The notes under the pieces: model-generated
The model's input: only the letters and a program-made list of their open reading frames with translations
Database searches by the model: none
What the model was told of the DNA's origin: nothing
Made by a program: the position numbers and the translations under genes
Part shown: piece after piece, positions 12,330-24,600 of the stretch
Layout of the letters: each line of letters starts with the position of its first letter
Numbering within the stretch: position 1 is the stretch's first letter
Origin: Paguma larvata
Lineage: Eukaryota > Chordata > Mammalia > Carnivora > Viverridae
Length of the DNA: 64,000 bases
NCBI GenBank assembly: GCA_030068075.1
Contig: CM057834.1
Coordinates: 94,133,119 to 94,197,118 of the forward strand
Direction of reading: 5' to 3'

Positions 12330-12960
12330 TCAAATTCTACAAGCTAAAAATAAATAGTATTCATAAAATTGAGTTGTTAAATATCTTATTAAGCAAAAAT
12401 GGCAGGAAAGGAAAAAGAAACCAAGATCAGATCGAAAAAATAGGAAACAGCTATCCAAACGGTATTTTAATCCATACTGATATTAACCATCTATTGGTAC
12501 CAATGAAAATACAGAGCTTGTTGAATGAGACAAAAGAGCAACACCCAACTGTAGGCGGTCTCTAAGAAACTCACGTTAAAAATAAAGGCCTGGACGGGCT
12601 AACACAAAACTGATAGGAAAGATCTAACGTGCAAACACAATTTTTTTTTAACAAAAGAACTAAAACCGCTATCTTAATTCAGACAAAATAGACTTCAGAA
12701 CAAGGAATTTACCGGGACTAAAAAGGGGTATCATACACTCATTGAACGATCAGCTCTCCAAGAAACTTAAACACTCCAAACACGTGTGGACTAATCGCAG
12801 AGCTTTAAAATATATGCAGCAACATTTTCTAGAACTAAAAGGAGAAATATACCTGTCTGCGATTATAGTCGGAGACATCAACACCTTTCTCCCTCTCTAA
12901 TTGATGAAATGTCTAGAAAGAAAACCTCTCTGCCAATGAAGATTTCCTGTTTCCATTTAC
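12330..12960 (+). mobile_element. Old L1 ORF2 fragment (endonuclease region)
   Basis: ACACCCAACTGTAGGCGGTC followed by AAGAAACTCACGTTAAAA, then ACAAAATAGACTTCAGAACA, and later TAAAAGGAGAAATA and TCTAGAAAGAAAA, is the order of the L1 ORF2 N-terminal region. It is broken by many stops and indels. Confidence 0.65.
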
Positions 12961-13720
12961 TCAGACACAAAATCTCATGTCATCTTTAATTTCTCCCTTT
13001 CCAATATCTCATCTCTATGTAACATTTATATATTATATAAGCCCATTCCTACTTATTGGAGGAATACGTGTAATTTCTGAGAATCATACAAAGTTGCAAA
13101 GCCACACCTGACTACCTGCAGATGATAAGACTATTTATATCTGTTAAAGATAAATGACCAGCAGATATACTAAGTAGCAATTATTAGAAAACAAGACTTG
13201 AACTTGGAAAAAAAAAAAGCACAGTTCTTTCAATCTATTTCATAAGATTATCATGTAGAGAGTAATGCACATGAAGATATTACTAAGCCTTCCTCCAAGA
13301 ACAATTGCTGGTGTCTTGGGAAAATGTCACAAAAAACTCAACTAATCCTAAAACTGAAAGAGTTGCCTGCATTCCAGGTCACTTTAAACTGTTTTCCTGA
13401 CATCAGCAATGTGTTCACATTAGATATGTAAGCTGCCTCAGCGACCTGGAATAACATGTCCTACAAGACAAGAACACTGTCATTTTTGTCTTCTAAGCTG
13501 TATACTCTATAAGGAACAGAAGCAAAAGATTAGATTAAGCTGTTTTTATTTAAACACTTGACTGATGACTCATTATTTCAAAGTTTCTTTTCTATTTTTT
13601 GTTTTTTACGTTTTGGAAACTAACAATGTAACTTTGGTGATGACGATATAATTTCTCCCGCTTTAAAATAATGTGATAAATAAAGGTAACAAATCTCTCC
13701 AAATTTATTTGTAACTAAAA
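12961..13720. other. Unassigned sequence
   Basis: AT-rich. Nothing was recognised. Confidence 0.35.
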
Positions 13721-14577
13721 TCTTTCATGATTTGGCTCTTGTTGATAATGCTGGTGTAAACATAGGGGTACAGGTGCCCCTTCGAATCAGTATTTTTGTA
13801 TCCTTTGGGTAAATACCTAGTAGTGCAACTACTTTAACTTTTTAAGGAACTTCCATACTATTTTCCAGAGTAGCTGTACCAGTTGGGATTCCCACCAACA
13901 GTGTGAGAGGGTTCCCCTTTCTCCACATCCTCGCCAATATCTGTTGTTTTCTGTGCTGTTAAATTTAGCCATTCTGACTGGTGTGATGGTGAGTGGATAA
14001 AGATGTGTGTGTGTATATATACACATACCATATATATATATATATATATATACACATACCATATACATATACATACATACACATTTATACATACACACAT
14101 ATACACATATACATACATATATACACATATACATATATACATACATATATACACACACATACACACATATATATAATGGAATATTACTCAGCCATAAAAA
14201 ACCAATGAAATCTTGCCATTTGGCATGACATGGATGGAGCTAGAGTATATTATGCTAGGAAAAATAAGTCAGAGGAAGACAAATACCATATGACTTGACT
14301 CATATGTGGTACCTGAGAAATAAAACAGATGAACGCATGGGAAGAAACAAATAAAGAGAGGGAGACAAACCATATGAGACTATTAACCATAGAGAATAAA
14401 ACTGAGGCTTGCTGGAGCAGAGGTGGTCAAGGGATGGGCTAAATGGGTGATGGGCATTGAGGAGGGCAATTGTAAGTGATGAACCACTAAATCCTACCCC
14501 TAAAACCTGTATTATACTATGTGTTAACTAAGTAGAATTTAAACAAAAACCTGAAACAAAGAAAGAAAAGAAAATCT
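13717..14577 (+). mobile_element. 5'-inverted L1 3' end (probable twin-priming product)
   Basis: 13721-13988 is L1 in reverse: reading the minus strand gives ACCAGTCAGAATGGC, a short gap, TATTTACCCAAAGGATACAA, then CATTATCAACAAGAGCCAAA. From about 13990 the L1 runs forward from GAGTGGATAAAGATG through GGAATATTACTCAGCCAT to the 3' UTR, ending in an A-rich tail near 14570. The last L1 bases of the inverted arm lie just upstream, in L1 order, of the first bases of the forward arm, as twin priming predicts. A short repeat AAAATCTT occurs at both outer edges (13717-13724 and about 14570-14577). Carnivore-age, non-coding. Confidence 0.75.
14013..14175. repeat. Low-complexity (TA/CA/TG)n expansion inside L1
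   Basis: A mixed TATATA, CATA and ACACAC array within the forward arm of the L1. It creates several overlapping 70-110 codon frames on both strands made almost only of Y, I, T, H, C, V and M, which are not genes. Confidence 0.95.
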
Positions 14578-14773
14578 TGACAATTTAAATTAAAAAAAAG
14601 ACCTTGAAATATCTGAGAGATCTAGAAGAAGAATAGTTTACTTCTGAAAGCAGGAGTATGGAATGGTTAAAGAACAGAAGAGTTCATAAAACCCAAGTCT
14701 ATCGCTAACCTGGATAGTTGGGCTCGGTCTCATTACGAGGTGACCGAAGCTAGAGCAGTTTCCCTGTATCAAG

Positions 14774-14945
14774 AAAGAGTACAGGGCAGGGGCGCCTGGG
14801 TGGCTCAAGGGGGTGAGAGACTGACTCTTGGTTTCCACTCAGGTCATGATCCCGGGGTCATGAGATCTAGCCCTGTATCCACTCGTAGAGCCTGCTTAAA
14901 TAAAAAAATAAATAAACTGATAAAAATACTTTAAAAAGAGTATGG
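14774..14945 (+). mobile_element. tRNA-derived SINE, short form, with TSD
   Basis: Head GGGGCGCCTGGGTGGCTCAA from about 14789; the CT-rich half is deleted; tail AAATAAAAAAATAAATAAAC. The duplication AAAGAGTA occurs at 14774-14781 and about 14935-14942. Confidence 0.85.
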
Positions 14946-17392
14946 AGAAGCCAAGTAAGGCAATAAAAGCTAGGCAGATGACAGATAAATAGGACTGTCC
15001 AAATCTACCATCCATGTTTCTAATAATTTGAGAGATGAGCATGTGTGTGTTGGCCGAGTTAGATATAGGAATGGAAATGACCGCATAAAGATGGAGCTTT
15101 TCAAGGGAATAACGTAGAAGGTTTTCCCCTATCGCATTTGCTTCTTAGTTGGCTGCAACCTGGAAGTGGGGAATGGTATTGAGTTTTGTGAGATAAGAAA
15201 TAAAGTTAAAGCACCAGTTATTCACCGCTGCTTTAAGAAAAAAAAAAGCCATCTGTGATTCCATCTCTCTTTCTTCATCTCCCTTTCTTCATTCTCCCGT
15301 TCCCTCCTGGTCTACTCACATCCTGAGCTCTAACTTCTGCTTATTCACAGGATTGCTATGTATTGCTTAGCAAATATCTACGCAGTTTTCAACATTCAGC
15401 TTGAGTTTGACCGTCTCTACCTGCTCCAGCTCTCATTCGGAGCTTGCTGAAAACTTCATAGTCAGTGGCTGCACACTTTTAATATAACACAGGATAATAT
15501 GTCACAGTTTATGTATATGGGTCAAAATCTGTTCTTTTTAAGATTCAATTCTTTACTGTCTAGGTTTCTTTTATATGTGTATTTCCTGGTTCTGGATCAA
15601 TACCTGGCATTTAGTAAGTACTTAATATCTGTTGAATGCATTTAAATATAGTCAAATGAGGAAGAGGGACTGTTGCTTGGAAATGGAGGTATTCTGAGAT
15701 AGAAGACACGGTCTTGGAGTACGAAGCAGGTACCAACTGGCTTGATTTCACTGCAAAATGCAGGGATTGGCACTTATTATCTTTAGAACTCTGAAGTTTT
15801 ATGGGTACCTCTTTTTCTTCCACACGTATTTAAATATGCACTTCGTAATTTGAATTTTCAAATTATAAAAACACAATGTCATAATTTTTAAAAATTATAA
15901 TATATATACACATATATATGAAATTGATATACATATAGTAAGTGTTGGCAATTTTACATTTATAAGATAAATCCTATTTTACGTTAAAATTAAGTTGAAT
16001 TTTATTCCATTCAATAAACCCTTCCTTTTACTCAGAAAAGAGTGCTAGCTATAAAGTAACTTGTAACTTTTACCTGCATCTGCGATGATGTCTAGTTTTA
16101 TGAGTAAAATAATCATGAGGTGACTGAAGCTAGAGCAGTTTCCTTTAGATAGAAACTAATGTTTAAATTTCACGGTATCATTTTATATCATGATATTTCA
16201 AAGGTTTACATTTTACATTATTATTACCACGATACGGCTCTCAGTCGCTAGTATATAACATTTGAAATCAAGAGATTATTTAAAATAATAGGCTGGAGTT
16301 CTCTTGCCTCCAGTTTTGCGTTATGAAGTTTATCTAACGTATTATATTTTTAACTACCAGTGTCACGTGTCTAAGCCTCAAGAGATATCATGCATGCATT
16401 CCCATATTCATGTTCAAAAAGGAACAGAAAATGTCCAAAGACAACTTTGTACACATATATGCATGCTTGAGTGAGTGCCTGTGAGTGAGTTTACCTTGGA
16501 GAAACAACAGTTTTCTTCTGGTATTTTCTTATCTAAATATTAACACCCTCAGTTGTTTTAGAAGCAGTTTCAGAGACATCGTGACCCTTTAGAAAATATG
16601 AAAATGAGTCCAGTATGATAATATTCTAGTCTTTCTGCCTTTTCTATTCTAGCCCTTCTGCAACTTAAATTGTTCAATATCCATTTTAAATTTTGACTAC
16701 ATCATACTGAATATTACATATTATATTATAATTTCTTTCCTAAGGCCAGACAGTTGTCTGGTTAAATACAAGAAAGAGCGATACACTACGAAAATTACTT
16801 TCATTGTGAATTCTATTTTCTTTGTTTATCTGAGTGACTTTATTCTTTCCTCCTATTTGTTTCCACTGCCTGTGATTCTTTATGAAACTGACGAGAACAG
16901 GAAGCCAGGATGGTAGCCAACATATTGGGGTCCAGACATTGTCTCCTCACTCTTTTTTTTTTTTTTTTCACACCATTATAATCACTAGGAGGTAAGCTTG
17001 ACGTCCCTTTCTGGCTTGGTTACCTTTTTCCTTTATAAAGAGCATTTGCATGAGAGTTCGAAGTTTTATTACAGGAAAAAAATCAAGGATGGAAAAGATA
17101 AGCGTAGCTGACTATATTGGCCCCCTAATATAGTTCTATTAGGTCTGCAGGCTCGGTTTAAATGAATGGAATTACCCTTAACACTCAGCATTGCAAATTT
17201 CCATGCCCTCATTTATTCTTGTTTCTAACCATGAAGGGAGATTTTAAACCTAGTACGGAAACATTTAAATTCTTTCTTATAATGTGAGTCTACTCCATGT
17301 GCATTAATTTCAGGGGACACCGGCATTAGTGTTCTTGTAGCGATGGGTACTCTCTACTTTCCATAACTGAGCTATCCAAAAATTTACTCAAA
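14946..17392. other. Long unassigned stretch
   Basis: Mostly unique AT-rich sequence. It contains a possible L2/MIR tail near 15590-15640 (CTGGCATTTAGTAAGTACTT and TGTTGAATGCA), a 27-bp word shared with 14737, and a T17-18 run near 16950. No gene was recognised. Confidence 0.35.
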
Positions 17393-17838
17393 GGGCACCT
17401 GGGTGGCTCCGTTGGTTAAGTGCCCAACTTTGGCTCAGGTCATGATCTTGTGATTTGTGAGTTCGAGCCCCGTCTGGGGTTCTGTGCTGAGTTCAGAGCA
17501 TGGAGCCTGCTTTGGTTTCTGTGTCTCCCTCTCTCTCTGCCCCTCCCATGGTGTATCTCTCTCTCTCTCTCTCTCTCTGTCAAAAGTAAATAAATGGGGC
17601 ACCTGGGTGGCTCAGTTGGTTGGGCATCCGACTTTAGCTCAGAGCATGATCTCTCAGTTCTTGGGTTCAAGCCCCGCATCAGGCTCTGTGCTGACAACTC
17701 AGAGCTTAGAGCCTGCTTGAGATCCTGTGTCTCCCTCTCTTTCTGCCTCTCCCCAACTCATACTCTGTCACCCTCTGTCTCTCAAAAATGAATAAATGTT
17801 AAAAATTTTTCAAAAATAAACATTAAAAACAATTTTTA
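17393..17838 (+). mobile_element. Two SINEs, second nested in the tail of the first
   Basis: Copy 1 starts at 17393 (GGGCACCTGGGTGGCTCCG) and reaches CAAAAGTAAATAAAT. Copy 2 starts at about 17596 (GGGGCACCTGGGTGGCTCAG). After the tail of copy 2, a second stretch TCAAAAATAAACATTAAAAA resumes, which is best read as the displaced end of the tail of copy 1. Confidence 0.88.
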
Positions 17839-18180
17839 AAGTTCATTCAAGCAGACGTAAGGTTATATGCATACATGGTAATGTAGGTGTTTCAAGTCAT
17901 TAAATTTTCATTGCAGATAAAGTGGGGGGGACATCACAGCTTAAACATATTGCCACTGTACGAAGAATAGCCAGTAACTTTCAATTGATTTACTGACCTG
18001 TAATTCAGAAAATATCACTTATGGAAAACAAACAAAAACCACAAAAATATCTTGAGATATTATGAGGATATATCAAAAGGGTTTATTCAGAAAAGAAGTT
18101 TATGCATTCTTATTTTAAAAAGTTTAAAAGAAACTATGATCCTACCTGATTGTTACAAAAAACGGAGAGAGAAATTCAAA

Positions 18181-18362
18181 GGGCACCTGGGTGGCTCAGT
18201 CAGTTGTGTCCTATTGGCTCAGGTCATGATCTCACGATTCATGAATTCAAGCCCCACATTGGGCTCTCTGTTGTCACTGCAGAGCCCGCTTAGGATCCTC
18301 TTTGTCCCCTGTTCTTCTCACTGCCCCTTACCTCCTCTCTCAAAAATAAACATTAAAAAAAA
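18181..18362 (+). mobile_element. tRNA-derived SINE
   Basis: Head GGGCACCTGGGTGGCTCAG and tail CTCTCAAAAATAAACATTAA. The 172-codon frame running through it from 18052 mixes unique sequence with SINE and has no recognisable domain. Confidence 0.9.
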
Positions 18363-18695
18363 GGTGAAGTTTAAGAAAGGTGCCTCTGAAGATGGGGGTA
18401 GTAGCTGCCCAAAGTCAGATATACCCATGTGTAGCTCTTGGGCTCGAGCAGAGGAATGCAGGTTGAAAAGGGAGTTTGTGGGGAAATCTGCAGCGCTCAC
18501 CACAAAGGCAGACTGGAAGCTGGGAAATAAGTCCCAGAAGCCCCTACATTTGCCACATAGGAGTTCATGAACTCAGCAGTGAAAGCAACAAACTGAAGAA
18601 GTCTCTAAGACGACAGCCATCACCTCCCATTGATTATTGTCTCACTTCTGCTTTGCGAATCTCCAGCAAACTTTCATCACTGGACATTTGTAACT

Positions 18696-18905
18696 AAGGC
18701 ACCCCATGTGTGGTTCTGGGTTGAGTGTTCTACTCTTCACTTGGGCTCAGGCCATGATCCCGCAGTTGTGGGATCGAGCCCCTCATTGGGCTCCATGCTG
18801 AGTATGGAGCCTGCTTAAGATTCTTTCTCTCTCTCTCCCTCTACTCTGCCCCTCTCCTCCACTCATGCTCTCCCCTCCCTCCCATCCCCCCCACACACAA
18901 ATACA
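18696..18905 (+). mobile_element. Older, decayed SINE
   Basis: AAGGCACCCCATGTGTGGTT, then GGGCTCAGGCCATGATCC, GGGATCGAGCCCC and CATGCTGAGTATGGAGCCTG, with a CT-rich end. More diverged than its neighbours. Confidence 0.75.
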
Positions 18906-20495
18906 CAGAAGCATCGACTGGGAAGGGATGGATGTGGTGGTCATAGCGCCGACTTGACCATAAAGACTACAAAGAATCTAGCTCCTCTCCCCCGCACCCC
19001 CCCCCCCAGTATTTTGCAACAGATCTAGGAGTAGTAGGGTTATGAAAAGTCTAACACAAACATGAAACCTGGATAACTACACCAAACAGACTTGGAGGTG
19101 AGACTGATTAAGCAATCACAACTGAAGTCACTAGAAAGGAGTTTTTTTACAAAAAGAATAAAAGAAGCGGATGTGAGAAACCAGGTTATCCTAGAAAGAA
19201 AGGAAAAGGGTGGGATTAGTGGCTCCTGAAACTTACCGGAAATTGTACCCTGGGACCTGATCAATTTTGTCAGACCCTTGTGGGACATTTCTCTCTTTAT
19301 TTTCTGGTAAATGTAGATCTGGTACTTGCAAGGAAAACTACATTGACCAAGACATTATCCTGGCTAAATTATGTTCTTCTGTCATGCAATTAACTAACAT
19401 ATCTGTTCAGTCTGTAAAAGGAACTGACCAATCAGCATAGACTGAAAATGGGCAAACTGTAGAGACAGACTATAGATCCACATTTCAGCTCTGCCACTTA
19501 GAGCGGTTCAGGGAGAGTTACACACTTCCCTATCTGTGCCTAAGTTTTTCATTTATCAGTTGAGGACACTATTCCTAGAAGGTATTAAAAGGCTCAAATG
19601 ATTAACTATTGGAACAATTCTTAAGAGAATACCCGGTAAGCTGCAAGTAATTTTTGAGCTAATAATGACAGATTCAGAGACGGGCCATAAACTCATTTTT
19701 AAACGATCCTATCTCCAAACATACCAGAGTCCAGGAACTTTATCACAAGTATTCCAGAAGAATCAATCAAAAAATAATAATGAATAGTGGGAGACCTCAT
19801 AGTCACTATCTAGAATTCCTCTTTGCCATGTAAGTGACCCCTGAAAGAGACCTCTGCCAACAAGTTTCCTCCCTTCTTTGAATCTCAACGGACTACCAGT
19901 TCTACATGTTAGTGAAACAACAAAATTGATCTCAACACCGGAAATCAGGGTACTTAAGAGAAAAGATATTAGAGATAATAAAATAGATTTTGTGGATGTT
20001 TTATTTTCATAATAATTATTTTCTAATGTTATTTCTCATGAAGTTCTAGATTCTAACTGAATAATAAAGACATCTGTGAACCCTTAAGCATATGCTGATT
20101 AACACTAAAATTAGTAATATACAGATAATATACAATTATGAATAATAAATCTAAATATTTATTATGTACCTGATATAATGCACATGTATAAGTTCAGTAA
20201 ATTGTACAAGAATAATATCTTACATTTTTACTAGGTTATCGAAGTTTTTCTAAAAAATTATTATTTTTCAAATGTTTTATTTAGGATATCTGGTTGTTCT
20301 CAGCAGAAGGACCCATTCATGTCACTATCGCACACATTATTGGAACCCGAACAGTTAACTTTCTCTCTTGACTTCCTTCCTCCCTTCTTTTCTTTTTGAT
20401 TCTTGATCCGTAAGATTGTCAAACAGATAAACTCAACTTTTCCAAGTTAGTTGTGAACCTGCTGATGTTTTCCAATAAAATCAATACCCTTCCAT
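18906..20495. other. Unassigned sequence with one MIR
   Basis: Apart from a C-run near 19000 and a MIR-like segment near 19450, nothing was recognised. Confidence 0.35.
19445..19645 (+). repeat. Probable MIR
   Basis: CAGCTCTGCCACTTAGAGC, AGTTACACACTTCCCTATCT, GTGCCTAAGTTTTTCATTTA and TTAAAAGGCTCAAATGAT follow the MIR order. Confidence 0.6.
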
Positions 20496-20496
20496 T

Positions 20497-20739
20497 TATA
20501 TGGGTTGATTTTTTTTAAGTTTATTTATTTATTTTGAGAGAGAGAGAGAGGGAAAAAGACAAAGAGTATGAGTAGGGGAGCGGTAGAGAGAGGGAGAGAG
20601 AATCCCAAACAGGCTCCACATGTCAGTGCAAAGCCTGATGTGGAACTTGAACTCACAAATGGTGAGAATGTCATGACTTGTGCCAAAGTCCGATGCTTAA
20701 CCGAATAAGCTCCCCAGGGGCCCCCATATGGATTGATTC
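20497..20739 (-). mobile_element. tRNA-derived SINE, reverse, with TSD
   Basis: Low end TTTTTTTTAAGTTTATTTAT, high end GCTCCCCAGGGGCCCCC at 20725. The duplication is TATATGGGTTGATT (about 20497-20510) versus CATATGGATTGATT (20726-20739). Confidence 0.9.
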
Positions 20740-20929
20740 TATCTTGTTTGTTGAATTGCTAATAAGTTCATGACTGATATTTTTGGGCAGATTATTCAAA
20801 TACTTCCGGTTGTTTTTCTTTTCCTTTATTATTATTTTTCACCTTAGATTCCACATTGTGATATCAACATTTTAAACTGGCTTTATTCACTCAAATTTCA
20901 AGTTTTCAATTCTGACTCTTTTTATCTAT

Positions 20930-21140
20930 TTTTTAAGCGTTCTTAAAATGTATATTTATTTTTGAAAGGGAGAGAGATAGCAAGTGGGGCGGGGGGAGAG
21001 GAAAGGGGACCGAGGATCTGACAGCACAGCACAGAGCCCTATATTGGACTCTAACTTGCAAACCGTGAGATCAAGACCTGAGCCAAAGTTGGACGCTTAA
21101 CTGACTGAGTCACCCAGTTGCCCATATCTATTTTTTTTTT
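20930..21140 (-). mobile_element. tRNA-derived SINE, reverse, with TSD
   Basis: Low end TTCTTAAAATGTATATTTAT, high end GAGTCACCCAGTTGCCC near 21124. The duplication ATCTATTTTTT lies on both sides. Confidence 0.85.
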
Positions 21141-21465
21141 CATTTGGCTCTTGCAAAGACCCCAAAATTAATTTTTTTCTCCTTCAGAAATCTAACCTGT
21201 GGGTTTCTCGTTTTCATTGAGCGGGTTTATATTTGATATCCAGCCCACGCAGGGCAGGCTCTGCCACCACTGCATCGGCCGCGCCGTGCGGAGCACCAGA
21301 CAGAATGTCAAGAAATTTTGGGCTTAACGTCTCCTCATTTACCAAAATTATTCCATTCATACTCAGTCTGTCTTAATTCTCTCACCATCTTTACTTCTGT
21401 CTCAAATGGAACTAATCTTTTTTGCATGTCTTTTGTATATTCAGAGTGAGCTTAATGTATGTTAA

Positions 21466-21775
21466 TTTTTTTTTGTAATTTTTTGAGTCTAGTTGACACA
21501 CAATGTCATGTTAATTTCAGGTGTCCAACATAGCGATTCAACACATTCACACATTATCCTATGCTCTCCACAAGCGTAGCCACCACCCGCCGCCATGCGT
21601 CACTATTACGATACTAATGGCTGTGTTCCTTCCGCCTCCTAAAGGAACTAATGGCTGTTCCTTCCGCCATGCCTTTGATTCCCGTGACTTAGTTCCTCCA
21701 GATCGTTTGCTCCTTTTCATCCAACAAACATCTCCACATATTTATTATAAGCCTCTGTATATGCTAGCATATTAA
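21466..21775 (-). mobile_element. L1 3'-UTR-type fragment, reverse
   Basis: The + strand reads AGTTGACACACAATGTCATG, TTAATTTCAGGTGTCCAACA and AGCGATTCAACACATTCACA, the same order as the fragment at 9400. It holds an internal duplication of about 35 bp around AATGGCTGT...CCTTCCGCC (21616-21670). Confidence 0.65.
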
Positions 21776-21779
21776 ATTT

Positions 21780-22145
21780 AAAAACCCAGAAATATCTGTC
21801 CTTCCTGGAGTCTCAGCCTAGGGGAAAAAAACTAAAATAAAAAATTGCTACAATTTGGGATAAATTCTGCAATAAAAGAAATTTCAAGGTACTTGTGGCA
21901 TCAGGAAAGAAACAAAAAAGGCAGCTGTGGTCTCTATGCTGCCAGAGAATTTAATGAGGTGGGAGGTAAAATGGGTAGGGAAGGCTTCACAAAGGAGGCA
22001 ATGCCTTTATTGATTTGTAAATAATTAGTGCTATTCTAATGGGCAGAAGAAAGGAACTCTCCCAGGGAAAAGGCCAGTATATGCAAAGAACATGAAAAAA
22101 AAAAAAAAACAAACAGGGAAAAATGTATGAATTGCAACTGGGGAC
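21780..22145 (+). repeat. Ancient interspersed repeat, same unnamed family (5' part)
   Basis: GGGAAGGCTTCACAAAGGAGG and AGTATATGCAAAGAACATG correspond to the 5' half of the family also seen at 3.8, 26.1 and 37.0 kb. Ends in an A17 run. Confidence 0.5.
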
Positions 22146-22437
22146 TTAGAAGTTAGATTAAGGATTGTCCAAAAGGCACCTCATTGGCGATGGAATTTGT
22201 CCCGGTACGTGCGCACATAAAACATGACCCTGTGTGTGCCTTTGTCTTTCCAACTTGGTCTTCACGTGGGTCAGGTTGGTAGCTTGAAGAAGGCCATAGT
22301 TTGAGTAATTATAACACTGAAATAGGCAAAGTCTACAAACCAGGACTTTTTATCCCAGAGATCTAGTTGTTCAACATTTACTAGCACAGTACTGACTTGA
22401 TCTCAAGTGTAATGAGGAATCGTTAAAAGATTTTAAA

Positions 22438-22965
22438 TTCCTGTGGCTGCTGTAACAAATTACCACAATCGGTAGCTTGAAACGACATTTATAATCACAC
22501 ACTTCAGGAAGTCAGAAATCCAAAATGGGTGTCAAGGCTAAACTCAAGGTGTCTGTAGGTCTGCTGTTCTTTGGGAGGCTCTAGGGAAACACTCTAGGCT
22601 TCTTTCCTTTCCAGCTTCTAGAAGCTGACCACATCCCTTGGCCCACTCAGAATTGCTGCCTCTGCATTGCCGGCACAGTGTCGAGTACCATTCCTTATTC
22701 CAAACCATCAAGGTCTGCAAGAGTCTTTCTTACAACACATCAGTCTGACATTCTGTCCTGCCTTCCTTTTCCACTAATAAGAATCCTGTGATCACTCTGG
22801 GCTTGCCTGAGTAATCCAGGATAACCTCCCCATATTTAGAGGAGCTAATTAGCAAACCTGATTCCATCCGCAACCTTCGCTCCCTCTTGCCATGCAATAT
22901 GTTTGTAGGTTCTGGGGAGTAAGACTGTACATCTTTGGGGAACCATTCTCTACTTACTTTTGCAT
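22438..22965 (-). mobile_element. MaLR/MLT1-like solo LTR, reverse
   Basis: GGCTGCTGTAACAAATTACC at 22445, then GAAGTCAGAAATCCAAAATG, GGAGGCTCTAGGGAAACACT, TCCAGCTTCTAGAAGCTGAC and GGTTCTGGGGAGTAAGACTG, is the reverse-complement order of MLT1-type LTRs. No internal retroviral sequence was seen, and it has no coding capacity. Confidence 0.75.
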
Positions 22966-24060
22966 TCAATAAAGCGGCATGAAAGGTGGACTAGACGCCA
23001 TGTTAGAAAGATAACATGATATCTCCATGAGGCAAGATGAGAGCCTGAATTAAGTTAATGGAAGTTAGAATAATAATGGTGAGGATAATTGATGACTTCT
23101 TTGTCGGACATAATGGTATAGGGGAAATGAAAGAACCTGAAGCCTTAATACAATGCAAAACTGTACTGACCACGGATGATATTATTTCCATTTCCATTAC
23201 AAATAAAAGTTATCAAATGGAGTTTATATTTTGGTAAAATTGCCTATTTTGTATTAGATTGCAAACCAAAACTGCAATGTAATAGAAACATTGTGTAATT
23301 TATCAAATCCTAGCAAGTAAAAGGCAGTTAACTTGATTCTTCGAATTTTTCTTCTGTGCCTTTCCTCTTGTTCTATAACATTCTGTCAATGGCTTTGAAA
23401 TAAGTAACAATGGATCGGAGAAACAAATATTGTTTACTTCTTTATATACTTAGACTCTAAAACTCACTTTTGAAGAGTCATAATAACTTTAATTGGCTAT
23501 TAGGAGCTGGCCTAATAGTCTATATGTTTTACATCTCCAAAACAATAGCACAAACTACCTATGAAACAGATTCGGAAATGAAATTTTTGCCACTGTTATA
23601 AGAAGACAAAGTTGTATACACTCTTCAAATAGTGAGATAAAAAAAATTTAGTGTATGTCAGGGAAAGAAGAAAGCCATCTAACTTGTGTCTGGCTCTTAC
23701 CACTTATCTGAGGAAAGGACTGATTAGGTAGTACCTATTCCTTATACGCTGAGTTAAAAACAAACAATGTTCTTTTTCTGATCAAAAAATTGCCAGTTGC
23801 AGTATTCCTAAATCTTTTCAAAGTGACAAAAAGTGATTGCGATGCCAGCACAAAGTAGATGTTCAACAAATATTTACTGAAGAAATAAATTAACACAAAG
23901 CAAAAGAAATATTTCTCAAAAATCATTAAAGTTTTAGAAATGTATATTGATAACTCTTATAATTCCATATATTAATATTTGTGGACATTGAACTTTGGTC
24001 AGGGAACTAATCCAAGTCACTATCTTATCTATCACTGTCTTATCTACAGCTGTCACGCTG
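22966..24060. other. Unassigned sequence
   Basis: AT-rich. A possible L2 tail lies near 23840-23900 (AGATGTTCAACAAATATTTA). No gene was seen. Confidence 0.35.
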
Positions 24061-24600
24061 TCCCCAAATTTTCTCCTTGCTGCCATTCTTGACCCTCTTA
24101 AATCCACATCCATGTAATACCCTCATTAGTAAAATCAAAATACAGTCATAACCCTCCTACATGAAACCCTCTAGTGGCTTCCCATTTCACTGAGAACATA
24201 ATGCCCAACCTTTGGTCTCCAGGGTTTATCATGACTGACACCTGCTTAGACAGCGGGCCTCAGAACCTGCCTGGACATGTTGTCCCCAGATTCTGACCTG
24301 TCATCTCTGAAGAAAGGCTCTCCCCCTTATCTAAAGGATTTCCCCTTGTCATCCTACCAAGGTAATCACCTCATTTCATATTATTCATGGATCTTAAATA
24401 TCTTAAACCTATTAGATTAGATCTATTATTATTCATCTACGTTTTTCTCCTTTCTTTATTTATCTCTGGTTTACTGTCTCCTCTCCCCATTAAAATCCAA
24501 GCGTCATGACACCAAATTGTGTTTGTTTTTGTTCATTGTTCTTTCTCAAGGTAAGCCCTCAGCAAATATTTTTGCATGATTTAATGCATGTTATTACGTT
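24060..24600 (+). repeat. L2 LINE fragment
   Basis: ATGAAACCCTCTAGTGGCTTCC, CATTTCACTGAGAACATAATG and CCCAACCTTTGGTCTCCAGGG match the L2 segment upstream of its 3' end. AACACCAAATTGTG and CCCTCAGCAAATATTT resemble the L2 tail. Confidence 0.55.

Noticed and set aside
13829..14228. Overlapping 70-111 codon frames on both strands
   Set aside because: They translate a TA/CA/TG low-complexity tract and the inverted L1 arm. Composition is almost only Y, I, C, V, H, T and M.
18052..18570. 172-codon open frame
   Set aside because: It runs through a SINE (18181-18362) and unique flanks, has no recognisable domain, and its middle is the standard SINE-head translation containing AQVMISRF seen in many copies.
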